Shown here: positions 11,209 to 21,206 of the stretch, piece by piece
How the letters are laid out: each line of letters begins with the position of its first letter
How positions within the stretch are numbered: the stretch's first letter is position 1
Source: Tranzscheliella williamsii
Lineage: Eukaryota; Basidiomycota; Ustilaginomycetes; Ustilaginales; Ustilaginaceae
Assembly (NCBI GenBank): GCA_023212725.1
Contig: JALBYF010000011.1
Span: 124,001 to 188,000 of the forward strand
DNA length: 64,000 bases
Direction: 5' to 3'
Translations under genes and position numbers: made by a program
Notes under the pieces: generated by a model
What the model was told of the DNA's origin: nothing
What the model saw: only the letters and a program-made list of their open reading frames with translations
Database searches by the model: none

Positions 11209-14127
11209 CTATGCGCTCTGGTCCATCTCGGGCTTGGGCGGGGCGGGGTCGGGGTGGATGTCGGACTGGGCGGAGTAGAGGTGGTCGCGGTCGAGCCATG
11301 CGAGGGGGGGGCCCTTGCCAGTGACGCTGGGGTCGTCCGAGGGCGGCAGGCCGTGCTGGGTGCGGAGGGCCTGCACCTCGCGGCGGCAGACGGCGAGCGC
11401 CTCGTCGCGCCGTTCGAGCCGCTGCTTGAGCCGGATCAGATACTCGTTGCTGTGCCGCAGCAGCGCCACTTTCGAGATCGCCTTGTTGGCCGACCGCGCC
11501 GCCTCGGCGTCGCCGACCTCGGCCGGGTCGAACTGCTCCGCCTCCTGATCCTCCTCGACGCCGTCGGGCCCCAGCAGCGACCCGTTCGGCGCATCCTCGT
11601 CCAGCGTGATGGCAGGCAGCAGCCCGCGCAGCTCGTCAAAGCAGTACTTGAGCGAGTCTCGCCGTTTCTGCTCGGCAGCCTTGTGCGACGTCCGCCGCGA
11701 CTCGAGCCCGCCCGCCGACTTGTAGCTCAGCCAGGCATCGCGGTCGGCCTGGGACAAGCCGCCCGGTTGGATCGGCATGTGGCCGTTGGGCATACCCATG
11801 AGCGGCGGTGGCATGTTGAACGAGACCTTCGGACCTGAACCAGACTGCATCGGGAAGGGGGCAATGTTGGCGTACATGGGCAGCTGCGAAGGCGCCGCCG
11901 GCTGCTGCGCTACTTGGTGCGCCTGTAGGTGAGGCTGCGCTGATTGGGGCGCCTGCATGTGAGGCTGCGCTACTTGGTGCGCCTGGGGCTGCGGCTGCTC
12001 GTCTCGACCCTTGCCCTTGAAGGCTGTGGCCAAGGGGGTATCGCCTGCGCCTCTCTGGCTGGGCGAGTTGAGCGAGGAGCCGGGCCTCTGATCGTTGCCG
12101 AGCGCGCCACTGGCCTCTTGCCTGATACCCATAATGGCACCGGGGGTCAGGATCTTGCTGGCTGGACCCGGAGGAGGCGGCATGTTTCCACTACCCCCTA
12201 GATCGATCGGCGAAGGCGTCGATGCGGATTCTTCGCTCCGGCCAGCGTCGGTAGACTGATGCCTGGAGTGCGACCTAGAGCGCGTTTGGGAAGCGGAAGC
12301 GTTATTGGCGCTGTTGACGAGCTCCGGGCCGGCATTGGATCCCCTTCTAGAATCGGACCCCGAAGCGCTGCCACTGTTGCCATTCTGGGCCGAGGGATTC
12401 GGCGATGCCAGGTTGTTGGAGGTGGAGGAGGACGCGGTGGAGGCCTCCTTCTTCTTTCTGCTTCCACTCTGCAGAGGTTTGATGAGGGGCGAGGGCCGCA
12501 CTTTGTTGGCCCGAGCCTCGGCGGTGGTGCTTCGGTTCTTGCGGATCTTGGAGCCGGAAGAGCCCTTTGCCATGAGCGCAAGCGGCGAGGCGGTGGGCGT
12601 AAAGTTCGAGGTGGCGCTAAAGGCAGGGGACGCGTTCAGAGCGGGATACTGATGCTGTTGGAGAGAGGAAGGCGGAAGCATCATCTCGCTGACGGAAGGC
12701 GGCTGCGGACCTAGGGCTGGCGATGTCAGCGGCGAGAAGAGCTCCGACATGACGATACCAGTGCTGGCGTTGGTGAAGACGCTGGCGGGAGTGACGGCGG
12801 GAGACTCGAGAGGAGTGTAGCTGCCGAGATAGTCGCTGCCGGAGCGATGCTCGAGACCGGCACTGCCTGGCTGGGAATTTGGCTGGATGGTGAGCGGAGA
12901 CATAAAGCTGGCCTGACCCGGTGGACATGCGACATTGTTGAACGGGCCAGAGCCCATAGGTGTCATCAAGCCGTACTGCGCCAGGGCGCTGGCATCGTTG
13001 CCAGCTCCGGAATGGGCAAAGTGAGGGGAGGGCCATGGCTGGCCGTGAATGTGGTGTTGCTGCTGCTGATTGAGGAGGGCCTGGATGCCGTTGTCCTGCA
13101 CCTGGGAGTTGTTGCCAGAGGCAAAGGCCTGCTGAAGAGCAGACAGAAGGCTATGCTGCTGCTCTGGCGACAGCTGCCCGACCTGACCAGGCAAATTCAT
13201 ATGCACATGGGAGGACTGCGTCATGGCAGATCCGGACTGATGCTGCTGCTGTCCCGAACCACCATGCTGCTGCCCTGAATTGCCAAACTGCTGCCCCATA
13301 TTGCCAGACTGCTGCCCCGGATTGCCAGACTGCTGCTGATGCTGCTGCTGGTGCTGGTGCTGGTGATGCTGGTGATGCTGCTGGTGATGCTGCTGCAGTT
13401 GCGGCTGCGAAGCGAGATGAGCTTGCTGCTGCGCTGCCTGCATACGGGCGAGCTGTTCGAGCTGCTGCTTCAACAAGGTGGTTTGCATGTTCTGGATACG
13501 CTCGGTCTTTTCGCGCTCTATCAGCATGCGCTGAAGATCGGCAATGGAGAGCTGGGGGACATCAGAATCGGGATCTGATGACTGGGAAGGCGGCTGGTTG
13601 GAGTCGCGGGACGGAGGCTGGTTATGAAATGCAGCGTAGTTCATATCGGAAGAAGAGGAAGAAGGGTTACCGGACTTGTGCTTGTCTTGGTAGAAGGAGT
13701 GGAGATGATCACCGGCTGGATTGCCGCCGCTGCCTTGTGGGCTAGCTGACGAGGTAGGATCGAAGCGATTTTTGGACAAGGCGAGAGGAGAGTTGGAATG
13801 CGAAGATCCGTTCAAATGCGGATTGGCGGCGGTAGGATGCGAGAGGGAGGATGGCTCGGACGAGGCAGCCGTAGCTGCAGGTGTACCGGAGGGGCTGGGC
13901 TGGTGGCTAACGGGGCCAGAGTCCGCGTCGGAATGGGTAGCGATCGACGCAGGAGCGGGCGGGTGGGCGTGAGAATATTGGTGTGATTGGTGAAAGAGAT
14001 GGATGTCGTCGTTGGCCGAGGCCGATGCGCCGAAATCGGGATTGCCAAAATCAAAGGTATCCATGAAGGAATTGGGCGTCGACGACGACGGGAAAGGATG
14101 ATGAGATGAAGCGGGGCTGTTCTGCAT
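11209..14127 (-). CDS. bHLH transcription factor with Gln/His-rich regions
   Basis: This single exon encodes 972 residues. The basic helix-loop-helix lies in the last 150 residues: the basic region SHKAAEQKRRDSLK contains the His-Glu-Arg triad of class B factors that recognise CACGTG E-boxes. Helix 1, a loop rich in Asp/Glu and Pro, helix 2 (ISKVALLRHSNEYLIRLKQ) and a short leucine-containing coiled coil follow. Most of the rest is low complexity: Gln/His tracts around residues 235-290, Gln-Gly-Asn repeats, and Ser/Pro-rich blocks typical of activation domains. The upstream frame has no ATG; the first is at 14127. The role is a nuclear, sequence-specific regulator; the target pathway cannot be read from the sequence. 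A G-rich tract on the plus strand (C-rich in the mRNA) begins right at the stop. Confidence 0.9.
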   Translation of the reverse strand: MQNSPASSHHPFPSSSTPNSFMDTFDFGNPDFGASASANDDIHLFHQSHQYSHAHPPAPASIATHSDADSGPVSHQPSPSGTPAATAASSEPSSLSHPTAANPHLNGSSHSNSPLALSKNRFDPTSSASPQGSGGNPAGDHLHSFYQDKHKSGNPSSSSSDMNYAAFHNQPPSRDSNQPPSQSSDPDSDVPQLSIADLQRMLIEREKTERIQNMQTTLLKQQLEQLARMQAAQQQAHLASQPQLQQHHQQHHQHHQHQHQQQHQQQSGNPGQQSGNMGQQFGNSGQQHGGSGQQQHQSGSAMTQSSHVHMNLPGQVGQLSPEQQHSLLSALQQAFASGNNSQVQDNGIQALLNQQQQHHIHGQPWPSPHFAHSGAGNDASALAQYGLMTPMGSGPFNNVACPPGQASFMSPLTIQPNSQPGSAGLEHRSGSDYLGSYTPLESPAVTPASVFTNASTGIVMSELFSPLTSPALGPQPPSVSEMMLPPSSLQQHQYPALNASPAFSATSNFTPTASPLALMAKGSSGSKIRKNRSTTAEARANKVRPSPLIKPLQSGSRKKKEASTASSSTSNNLASPNPSAQNGNSGSASGSDSRRGSNAGPELVNSANNASASQTRSRSHSRHQSTDAGRSEESASTPSPIDLGGSGNMPPPPGPASKILTPGAIMGIRQEASGALGNDQRPGSSLNSPSQRGAGDTPLATAFKGKGRDEQPQPQAHQVAQPHMQAPQSAQPHLQAHQVAQQPAAPSQLPMYANIAPFPMQSGSGPKVSFNMPPPLMGMPNGHMPIQPGGLSQADRDAWLSYKSAGGLESRRTSHKAAEQKRRDSLKYCFDELRGLLPAITLDEDAPNGSLLGPDGVEEDQEAEQFDPAEVGDAEAARSANKAISKVALLRHSNEYLIRLKQRLERRDEALAVCRREVQALRTQHGLPPSDDPSVTGKGPPLAWLDRDHLYSAQSDIHPDPAPPKPEMDQSA
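13320..13440 (-). repeat. CAG/CAC-type microsatellite in the bHLH gene
   Basis: Repeated ctgctg, ctggtg and gatgctg units encode the Gln/His run of the bHLH protein. Such tracts vary in length between strains; here the frame is kept. Confidence 0.8.
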
Positions 14128-15325
14128 GATGCCTAGACTTGCAAGATGAAGGAAGTCCTCTTTCGTCTCTTGCCTGAACCCCTCTCTCGGCACTGGCCTT
14201 TGTCAAAATCGTCGCCGGTCCCGTCGCAGTCGCAGTTGCAGTTGCCGTCGGAGATTGGCTGTGAGAGCGACGACAGGGAGAGATGTGCGCGACACGCCTG
14301 GTGCGAGGCTCTCAGCAGCAGACGATGGACAGTAGCAGACGGCGGGAAAAGAGGGCGACGGGCGTCGAGCAGGCTGGCATGAAAGGTGGGGCGACGACAG
14401 CGCGATGGGGAGCGAGAGTGGAAATGAAAGGAGGAGCTGTTGATGAGGTGACGGCTGGAGAACCTTTTCTGATCGATGACGAGTAGAGCACAGCAGCTGG
14501 TGGCGCCGTGCACGGAAGAAAACTGCCGTGCGTCGAGATGAGATCGAGGCAAGCGTTCGATGCTACGATGCGACGATGCGACAATGCTTCGGTGCAACGA
14601 TGCTACGGAGCGAGCTGAGCGCGAGAAAGACGAAGAGAGGGGCCGATGGATAGAGGTGGTCGAGGTGCAAGGTAGAGGCGGAAGGGTGAGATACCAGCCT
14701 TGGCCTTGGCTAGAATAGCGGAGCCGAAAGAGATTGGGCGGCCCTCACCAGCAGTATCAATATTCTCGAAATGAAATGAAAATGCTCAAAGTGGCTGCTG
14801 CCTGCCTTTCCCCAAAAAGAAGAACAAAAGGGAAACAAAAAAAAGAAGCGACTTTGGGCCAGCGGCGGGACGTGAAAAGCGAGAATATTGTAGATTAGAT
14901 GCCATCGCTTTCATCGTACGTACTAGTCGGGACTACAAGCTGAATCTCGAAAATCCAGCTGTATTCGATCTGCCATTCAGCAGTTGAACGTCAGCCTCAC
15001 GCACATGCATCGATCTGATCCTGCATTCAACTAATCACTACGGTTGAACGCGGGATTGTAATCGACTTGCCCTGCATCCATGCATCTTCCTCTACAGCTT
15101 GGTAAGCGGGGCGCTGGATCGATCGGGAGCGAAGGGCCACGGCCTGGGTCACGTGCTGTGCCTCTGCGCTTGTCGACGTTTGCCACGCTATCAGCAGAAG
15201 GCAGACCGCCTCTATCAGGCAAACGCAGATGGGGTCGAGAAAATGATACTGTTACAGATGCGATACGTGGTGGGTGTGGCAGTGTTGCCTGCGTAGCAAT
15301 ACAAATACAGGGGTAGGGGGGGATG
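14128..15325. other. Long upstream region of the bHLH gene
   Basis: No supported gene lies in this 1.2-kb stretch. It is the promoter and likely long 5' UTR of the bHLH gene plus the 3' flank of TOP3. It includes short degenerate repeats (gatgcgac/gatgctac units about 14559-14605; cagtcgcagttgcagttg at about 14227-14244) and an A-rich segment near 14810-14850. Confidence 0.4.
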
Positions 15326-18013
15326 CTAGGAGTTGGGGCAGTCGGAACTCCAGTGGCCGGGCTTGCCGCAGCGGAAGCAGGTGTCTTTGCGGGTGGCTTT
15401 AGCGCGCGGGTTGTGGTTGGGGGGTTGGATGGGGGTGTCGGTGGTGGTGCGGGGGGGTGGCTGGTCGAGCCAGGTGAAGAAGCGGCAGCGGAGGCGTGCG
15501 CTTTCGCGCGCGCAGCTTGCGAAGGCGCGGCCGGCGTGTGCGCCCTCCTTGGCGGTGCTGCGGCGCGCCTGGAGCCCGCAGGCGCAGCGCGCCCTCTCCG
15601 CCTCCCCGCCGTCGCCGTTGAGGCGCTGGACGGCAGTGTCGTAGCGAAAGTTGGCCAGCCAGCCATCGTCGCCGTGGGTGGCGGCATCGGTGGGTCGCTT
15701 TGCAGGCACGGTGCGCGCCGGCGTCGCTGCGTCCGCCCAGGCAAACATGTCGCAGCCGGCCCCATCGGCCCCCCGCGCGCACGCGTAGAAGACCCGCCCC
15801 TGGTTCGTCCCCGCCTTCCGCACCCGCCGCTCCACCGACGCCACCCCGCACGCGCACGCCGGTCCTCCCCCCTCAGCTTCCCTCCCCCCACCCTCCGCCG
15901 CACGTCGCGCCGTTGTCGCGCCACTGCCGCCGCGTCCCCGCCCACGCCCCCGCACCGTGCCCCCGCGCCCTTGCGCCCCACCCCGACGCGTCACCCCGCC
16001 ACCACCGCCACCACCGCCACCACCGCCATCACCGCCGTCACCACCGCTGTCACCATCGGGGTCGCTATCGGCGTCGCCGTCGTCGTTGTCGCGGTCGAGG
16101 AGGCGGACGGCGCGCGTTTCCTGGCCGGCATTGGGGTCGGTCAGGTACTGCAGCACGGTGTCCGCCAGGGTGGCAAACTGGCGGGTGGCAAGGGCAAAGA
16201 CGCTGCGGTACTCGTCGAGGCTCTCGGCGATGGTTTCCGCCTTGCTGCGCTGGCCGGCGCAGATGAGCGACATGCGGTACTCGGTCTCGCGCCGCAGCAG
16301 CGGCTTGCTGAGCGACTTGTCCAGGTGGATCCGATTATACCCCTCCACCAGGCCAATCCCCAGCGTCGACGGCACCAGGTAGGTCGTCTTGCCCACCTTG
16401 GCCTGCATCACATAGCGCCGCTCGATCACCTTGGCAATGTGCTCGGCGATGGTCGCGTCGGTCCCGATCCCGTTCTTGTCCATCAGGCTCACCAGATCCG
16501 CCTCGGTCAGCAGCTTGGGTGGCGAGGTGTGCCCCTCCTTCATCTCGAGCCGCGTCGGCACAAAGCTCTCGCCTTGGACAAACGGCGGCAACAGATTGCC
16601 CTCCCATTTGTCGTAGGTAAAGACCTCGAGGTAGTTGCGCTGCAGGATGACCAGGCCGGCCGCGTGGAACTTCTCGCCCGCCACGTCGATGGAGACCGTA
16701 GTCTGGGTTCCCGTTGCATCCTTCCAGCAGCTTGCGAGGAATCTGCGCACGACATAGTCGTAGACGCGCTTGTCGTCTCCGGACAGGTTGTTTGCATGGG
16801 CGGTCGGGTGGATGGGCGGATGCGCCTTGTCGTTGTTTTTGCCGTTCCGCGGCCGCTCAAACTCGCCGTCCGCCAGCCGTTGGGCGACAGCGCCCCAGGC
16901 GCCGTCAGCGGTCTGCTTGGCAATGAGACTAGCAAAGTCAAACTCCTTGTCGTACTGATCCGTCTCGGTCCTCGGATACGAGAGCAAGCCCTTCTGGTAG
17001 AGCGATTCGGCAATGTCGAGGATGCGCTTGGGCGCCATGCGCAGCAAGCGCGAGCCCGACTTTTGCAGTTCCACCGTGGTGAGTGGATACGGCTTCCACT
17101 TTTTGGTCTGCTTGCTGGCTACCTTTTCGACCGTGGCTTGGGGATGCGCAAGGCAGAGGTCGCGAAAGATCTGGACCGCGTGCTTGTCGAAGAGATGGAC
17201 CCTGTCCCAGGTGAAAGCGACCGTGCAGATCTCGTTGGGACGGTCATCCGGCGTAGGATCGCCGCCGGCCATGCTGCGCGTCTTGTGCACTTGCAGCAGC
17301 CAGAAGGGTTCGGGAACAAAGTGGATTACCTTTTCGTACCGATCGACGACGAAGCCGAGCGTAGGGAACTGGCAGGGGCCGTAGCTGATAAGCTGCTTCT
17401 CTTGGCCGAGCGCCGGGATGCGGCTCTGGAGACCGAGGGTCTGCATCCTGGTAAAGGCGGCGCCAATGCGCAGATCGAGCTGGATCCTGGCTTCGACGGC
17501 CTCGGCGGCCCTCCAGTCGAGCTCAACGGTGTTCTGACAGGCGGCGTGGATCTGGCTGTCGATAATGGCGGAGAATCGGGCGCGCATGACGCGGATGCCG
17601 CGACGCGCCTGGCGCACTTGGGCGACGATCTCGCTGCCGATGTGCTCGCCTTCCCGGTCGCAGTCGGTCCAGATCATGAGCGCATCGGCATTCCGCGCCT
17701 CCTGGCGTAGGTTGAGGCCGATCTGCTTGCCGTCGCTGCTGAGGCTGGTGATGATGGGCGCGTCGAACAGGTCCGACGGACTGCAGCTATACCACTTCTT
17801 GTGCTCCTCGCCAAAGTCCGACTCGGTCAGATGGCCTCGGACCGAGGTCATGGTCATGTCCACCACGCCGGGGACGCCGGGCATACGATATTGAAAGTCA
17901 TAGTTTCGGCAGTACTTATCCTTGCCGGCACGATTGGAGATCTGCCCGCGCGAAAGGATGCCGGAGATGCTCTTTGCGATCGACGGCTTTTCGGCGACAC
18001 ACAATATCCTCAT
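15326..18013 (-). CDS. TOP3: DNA topoisomerase III with GRF and CCHC zinc fingers
   Basis: This single exon encodes 895 residues. The N-terminal TOPRIM fold is visible (VAEKPSIAKSI at the start, DCDREGEHIG near residue 120), and the type IA active-site block SYPRTETDQYD with the catalytic tyrosine lies near residue 345. The enzyme relaxes negatively supercoiled DNA through a transient 5'-phosphotyrosyl link and, with a RecQ helicase and Rmi1, dissolves double Holliday junctions in the nucleus. The C-terminal 200 residues carry two GRF-type zinc fingers (CACGVASVERR... and CACGLQARRS...) and end in a CCHC knuckle (CFRCGKPGHWSSDC). This is closer to metazoan TOP3A architecture than to the short budding-yeast enzyme. 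A Gly/Asp-rich linker precedes the fingers. It starts with a clear ATG at 18013. Confidence 0.96.
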   Translation of the reverse strand: MRILCVAEKPSIAKSISGILSRGQISNRAGKDKYCRNYDFQYRMPGVPGVVDMTMTSVRGHLTESDFGEEHKKWYSCSPSDLFDAPIITSLSSDGKQIGLNLRQEARNADALMIWTDCDREGEHIGSEIVAQVRQARRGIRVMRARFSAIIDSQIHAACQNTVELDWRAAEAVEARIQLDLRIGAAFTRMQTLGLQSRIPALGQEKQLISYGPCQFPTLGFVVDRYEKVIHFVPEPFWLLQVHKTRSMAGGDPTPDDRPNEICTVAFTWDRVHLFDKHAVQIFRDLCLAHPQATVEKVASKQTKKWKPYPLTTVELQKSGSRLLRMAPKRILDIAESLYQKGLLSYPRTETDQYDKEFDFASLIAKQTADGAWGAVAQRLADGEFERPRNGKNNDKAHPPIHPTAHANNLSGDDKRVYDYVVRRFLASCWKDATGTQTTVSIDVAGEKFHAAGLVILQRNYLEVFTYDKWEGNLLPPFVQGESFVPTRLEMKEGHTSPPKLLTEADLVSLMDKNGIGTDATIAEHIAKVIERRYVMQAKVGKTTYLVPSTLGIGLVEGYNRIHLDKSLSKPLLRRETEYRMSLICAGQRSKAETIAESLDEYRSVFALATRQFATLADTVLQYLTDPNAGQETRAVRLLDRDNDDGDADSDPDGDSGGDGGDGGGGGGGGGGGVTRRGGAQGRGGTVRGRGRGRGGSGATTARRAAEGGGREAEGGGPACACGVASVERRVRKAGTNQGRVFYACARGADGAGCDMFAWADAATPARTVPAKRPTDAATHGDDGWLANFRYDTAVQRLNGDGGEAERARCACGLQARRSTAKEGAHAGRAFASCARESARLRCRFFTWLDQPPPRTTTDTPIQPPNHNPRAKATRKDTCFRCGKPGHWSSDCPNS

Positions 18014-18875
18014 GCCTGTGTGCGGCTGCGAACCTGTGCGTGGCTCTTGACCAGCGGCGCCTCTGGCAGTAGCCCTGGGTGTCGAATAGCGTCGATAAGC
18101 GTAGAGGAGACCACAGCGACTGCGAACGGCTAGCGGACTCTGCGAACTAGGGCCATGTGTCCAGATCGCATAACGGAGTCGGCCGCGGCGAACAGAACCG
18201 CACGCGGAAAGTACAGAGGAGCGGACCGAGCTGGACGGCGAGCAGAAGTGGTATGCGGAGAAAAGCAGCAGCGGAAGCGTTGAGCCACCCGGTCGACAAA
18301 AGCCACCGCCGCGGTCGATGAATGCCAGTGCTTTGCTTGTGATGATGCGGTGCCGCGCTGCGTGCTGCGGGCGAGCAATGGGGTCGAGCGAGGAGGTTCA
18401 AGTACGGAATGCAGACGCACCACGCGTGCTCGTGGTGGTCAAGACGAAGGCTCAGCAGCGGACGTCGGCTTGTCTTTTTGCCACGCCGATCCAGACCCCA
18501 TCGGCATCACGTGCGTCCGCCTCTCCGCTCTTGTCCTCCTTCGCTGTTGCTCTTCCGCGCTCTGCTCTCGCTGCACGAGCGGACCCTGCTACCCGCATAG
18601 CATAGCCCCGCGCCGGCCCTGTCGTGTGGCAGTGCTTGCGCTGCGCCACTGCGAAGGCTGAGTTGCCATGATCCGCTCAGCTTCAGAGACCAACACTCAG
18701 CGCTCCCAATCTAACAGACAAAACGTTCGCTGAAAGCTCAGTTCGCCGCGTTTGAACGGTACTCTTCTTGGTGATGAAGGATACAGTTTTGATTCCGGTT
18801 CCATGCTAGCAGACGGTGGGAGGGAATGGCGGAGGTGTGGGGGGGGGGGGGAAACGGGGGGGGGGGGGGGGGGGG
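18014..18875. other. Intergenic region between OPT gene and TOP3
   Basis: This stretch is the 3' flank of the OPT gene and the promoter of TOP3. Short frames have no motifs. The left-strand-G tract next to the OPT stop is listed separately. I see no other gene. Confidence 0.35.
18838..18875. repeat. Poly(G) tract: 14 G, aaac, 20 G
   Basis: Two homopolymer runs (18838-18851 and 18856-18875) separated by aaac lie directly next to the OPT stop codon at 18876-18878. In the OPT mRNA this becomes a poly(C) tract starting with the first base after the stop. Homopolymer length is error-prone in sequencing. Confidence 0.9.
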
Positions 18876-21206
18876 CTAGGAGCATGCGCCGGCGCAGCCG
18901 CCGCGGCAGCCTGCGCAGGACCAGGGGTCGGCGCGGTGCTGTTTGAGGAGGAGGGTGAGGATGCTGGCGGCGCCCTCGCCGAGGACGAAGCCGCTGGCGA
19001 TGATGATGATGCCGATGGTGGCCAGTGGGTCTGCGCGGGCGGGGGTGGTGTGTGTGCGGGCGGTGCGGCGACGGTAGTAGACGTGTGCGACCAGGCCGCC
19101 GACGAGCCTAGCCAGCGAGAAGTTGGGCGTGTTGAGCATGCCCACGGCGAACGCGATGCCGCTGGGCACATACCTGTCCAGCTTGACCGCGGTAGACGGG
19201 CTAGCGCGTGCAGTGGCGCCGTGCTGCAAGACCGCTGAGCGCGCCAGCGTCTTGACCACGCCGGTAACCGCAAAGATGGCACCAAAGACCAGCATGAAGA
19301 GCTGCACCTTGGCCGGCAAATGGCCGTGGTTGACCAGCCGCGCAAGGTTGAGCCAGACCGCCGCTGTCGGTGCCGGAAACTGCGGGCCGGGGATCTGGTA
19401 CGCCTCGGTGTAGAGCTTGTAGGCATAGCTGCTGACGACAATCCCCAGCGTGCTGCCCACCAGCTGGCCCTTGAACTGCGCCCGCGGCGAGGCGCCTACC
19501 AGATGGCCCGTCTTGTAGTCCTGCATCAGATCGCCCGCCTGCATCGCACCCGCTTCGCTAATCCCGCCGGCGATCAGGTTGGCCACCACATTGCCCGGCT
19601 GGACCAGCGCAAAGATCAGCTGGCTCATCTTGCCGATCCCCGAGACCGGGTTCAGATCCGTCTCGCCCAGCGCCCGCACGCCCAGAATCGCAAACAGCGA
19701 CGCCAGCACAATGCCCAGCAGCGTCGCCCATGGCGAGATCCCCTCGGCGCCAAACGCCAGATAGATCAGCACCACCGCCACCAGCGTCGACCCGACCAGA
19801 CCCCACACCACCCACCCCGTGGGCGTCTGTCGATGCGGCGGCTCGTGGTCCACATCCCCACCGCGGCTACCGGCAGCGGCATAGTCGTCTCCTTCTTCTT
19901 CTTCTCGCTCGACGTTGTCGGCGCCAAAAGGAGGCGCTGCGCGAGTGGCGTGGTGGCCAGGCTGTTGACGCGCTGCGTACCGTTTCAGGTCGCGCATGCC
20001 GTTGCTAGAGACCAGCGTGATGAGGCCGACGATGCTTTCCGAGCACATGATGGCGAGGCTGATCCAGAGGATCCAGCCTTTGCTGCCGGTTTCCGAGTCC
20101 AGTGGATGGCCCGGTGCCCAGCCGAGATGGTGCGCCAGCGGGCTAAGGATCCCCCACCCGACGATGGCGCCGGCCGTCATACTGACCGTGGTCGGCAGCC
20201 CCATGATGATCCCCTGTCCGACGTAGTTCAGCGAGGGAGTGAACCAGAATCCCCACTTGGCCGCTAGATTATGCGGCGGCAACACGTCAAACAGCGGCAT
20301 CGCATACAGGACGGGCAGATAGTAGGACAGCACAGTGAAGGCGAACGACGCAGCAAAGGACCCCATCAGCGAGCGCCACGCCGTGGTGTCTTTGATGGTG
20401 TCGTCGAGCGAGTGGCTGCTTGCTTCTGCGTTGTCTCGGTCGTTGTTGGCCGAGGAGCGGAGGAGCTCTGCGCGTTCTTCGGCGGGGCCGTCTTGGTCAT
20501 GGTAGTGGCGGCTTGTGGGTGCGGTGGCTGCGCGATCGTCTCTCAGGCTGGTGCGGTGGAGGACGGCGATGAGCTGCGCGGTTGCGGTTCCGCTGGGGAA
20601 GGTGAGCTTCTCGGTGATGATCATGGGTTTGCGGAGGGGCGAGGCGAAGAAGACGCCAAAGTAGGCCAGTGCGAAGCACCAGCCGACCAGGCTGGCGTAG
20701 CTGAGCTCGATGGGGCCGGTGCCGTCTCTGTCCAAACGGAGGGTCTTCAGCGCGGGGATCACGCCGACAAGCCCGGCGGAGAGCGGCATGACGCCCACAG
20801 CCGCGGCGGTCGTCTGCACCAGCACGTTCTCCTGCGCGGTAAACGGCGTCGACAGCACCACCCACCGCCGCCCGCCCACATCAATGCACTTGGGCACCAC
20901 CTTGAACAGCGCAAACCCCAGCAGCGCGCTCTGCAGCGACATCATGCTGATCCACCCCGACTGCAGCCCCAGATACAGATTGGTAAACGCCAGCAGACAG
21001 CCAATCAGCAGCCCGGCGACCACGGCGCGCACCGAAAAGTCGTCGCCCGCCTCCGCCTCCGCCTCCACGCCACTGCCCTGCCCCCAGCCGTCGGACGGCC
21101 CCCGCAGCGCAGCACCATCACAGCTCTCGTCGTTGTCCTCATCATGGCTCCCCTCGTGGTCCTCGCCGGCGCCAACTTGGCCTTGCTGTGCCGATGGACC
21201 CGGCAT
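18876..21206 (-). CDS. Oligopeptide transporter (OPT superfamily)
   Basis: This single exon encodes 776 residues. The family hallmark NLYLGLQSGWISMMSLQSA lies in the first transmembrane region, followed by PFTAQENVLVQTTAAAVG and later NYVGQGIIMGLPTTVSM. Many hydrophobic segments span the length, as expected for a polytopic proton-coupled transporter in the plasma or an internal membrane. Members carry small peptides, glutathione or metal chelates; the substrate cannot be read from sequence. The glycine-rich SGWISMMSLQ form resembles the divergent fungal branch that includes yeast YGL114W more than classical Opt1. The first 50 residues are acidic and hydrophilic. The frame is open upstream but the first ATG is at 21206. 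The gene is divergent from the PHYHD1-like gene across 325 bp. Confidence 0.9.
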   Translation of the reverse strand: MPGPSAQQGQVGAGEDHEGSHDEDNDESCDGAALRGPSDGWGQGSGVEAEAEAGDDFSVRAVVAGLLIGCLLAFTNLYLGLQSGWISMMSLQSALLGFALFKVVPKCIDVGGRRWVVLSTPFTAQENVLVQTTAAAVGVMPLSAGLVGVIPALKTLRLDRDGTGPIELSYASLVGWCFALAYFGVFFASPLRKPMIITEKLTFPSGTATAQLIAVLHRTSLRDDRAATAPTSRHYHDQDGPAEERAELLRSSANNDRDNAEASSHSLDDTIKDTTAWRSLMGSFAASFAFTVLSYYLPVLYAMPLFDVLPPHNLAAKWGFWFTPSLNYVGQGIIMGLPTTVSMTAGAIVGWGILSPLAHHLGWAPGHPLDSETGSKGWILWISLAIMCSESIVGLITLVSSNGMRDLKRYAARQQPGHHATRAAPPFGADNVEREEEEGDDYAAAGSRGGDVDHEPPHRQTPTGWVVWGLVGSTLVAVVLIYLAFGAEGISPWATLLGIVLASLFAILGVRALGETDLNPVSGIGKMSQLIFALVQPGNVVANLIAGGISEAGAMQAGDLMQDYKTGHLVGASPRAQFKGQLVGSTLGIVVSSYAYKLYTEAYQIPGPQFPAPTAAVWLNLARLVNHGHLPAKVQLFMLVFGAIFAVTGVVKTLARSAVLQHGATARASPSTAVKLDRYVPSGIAFAVGMLNTPNFSLARLVGGLVAHVYYRRRTARTHTTPARADPLATIGIIIIASGFVLGEGAASILTLLLKQHRADPWSCAGCRGGCAGACS

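Noticed and set aside
9887..11278. 463-codon plus-strand frame overlapping the IMPase gene
   Set aside because: It is the alternate frame of a G/C-skewed coding sequence, rich in Arg/Gly/Pro, while the IMPase frame carries all catalytic motifs.
14133..14597. 154-codon minus-strand frame upstream of the bHLH start
   Set aside because: Ser/Arg/His-rich with no motif, in a different frame and overlapping the probable 5' UTR.
15031..15981. 316-codon minus-strand frame overlapping the TOP3 3' end
   Set aside because: It lies in another frame of the same strand, is Arg/Pro/Ala-rich low complexity, and crosses the TOP3 stop.
15323..17710. 795-codon open frame on the plus strand opposite TOP3
   Set aside because: It is exactly antisense to TOP3, whose motifs are unambiguous; GC-rich codon use leaves the complementary frame open. 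The translation shows no domain.
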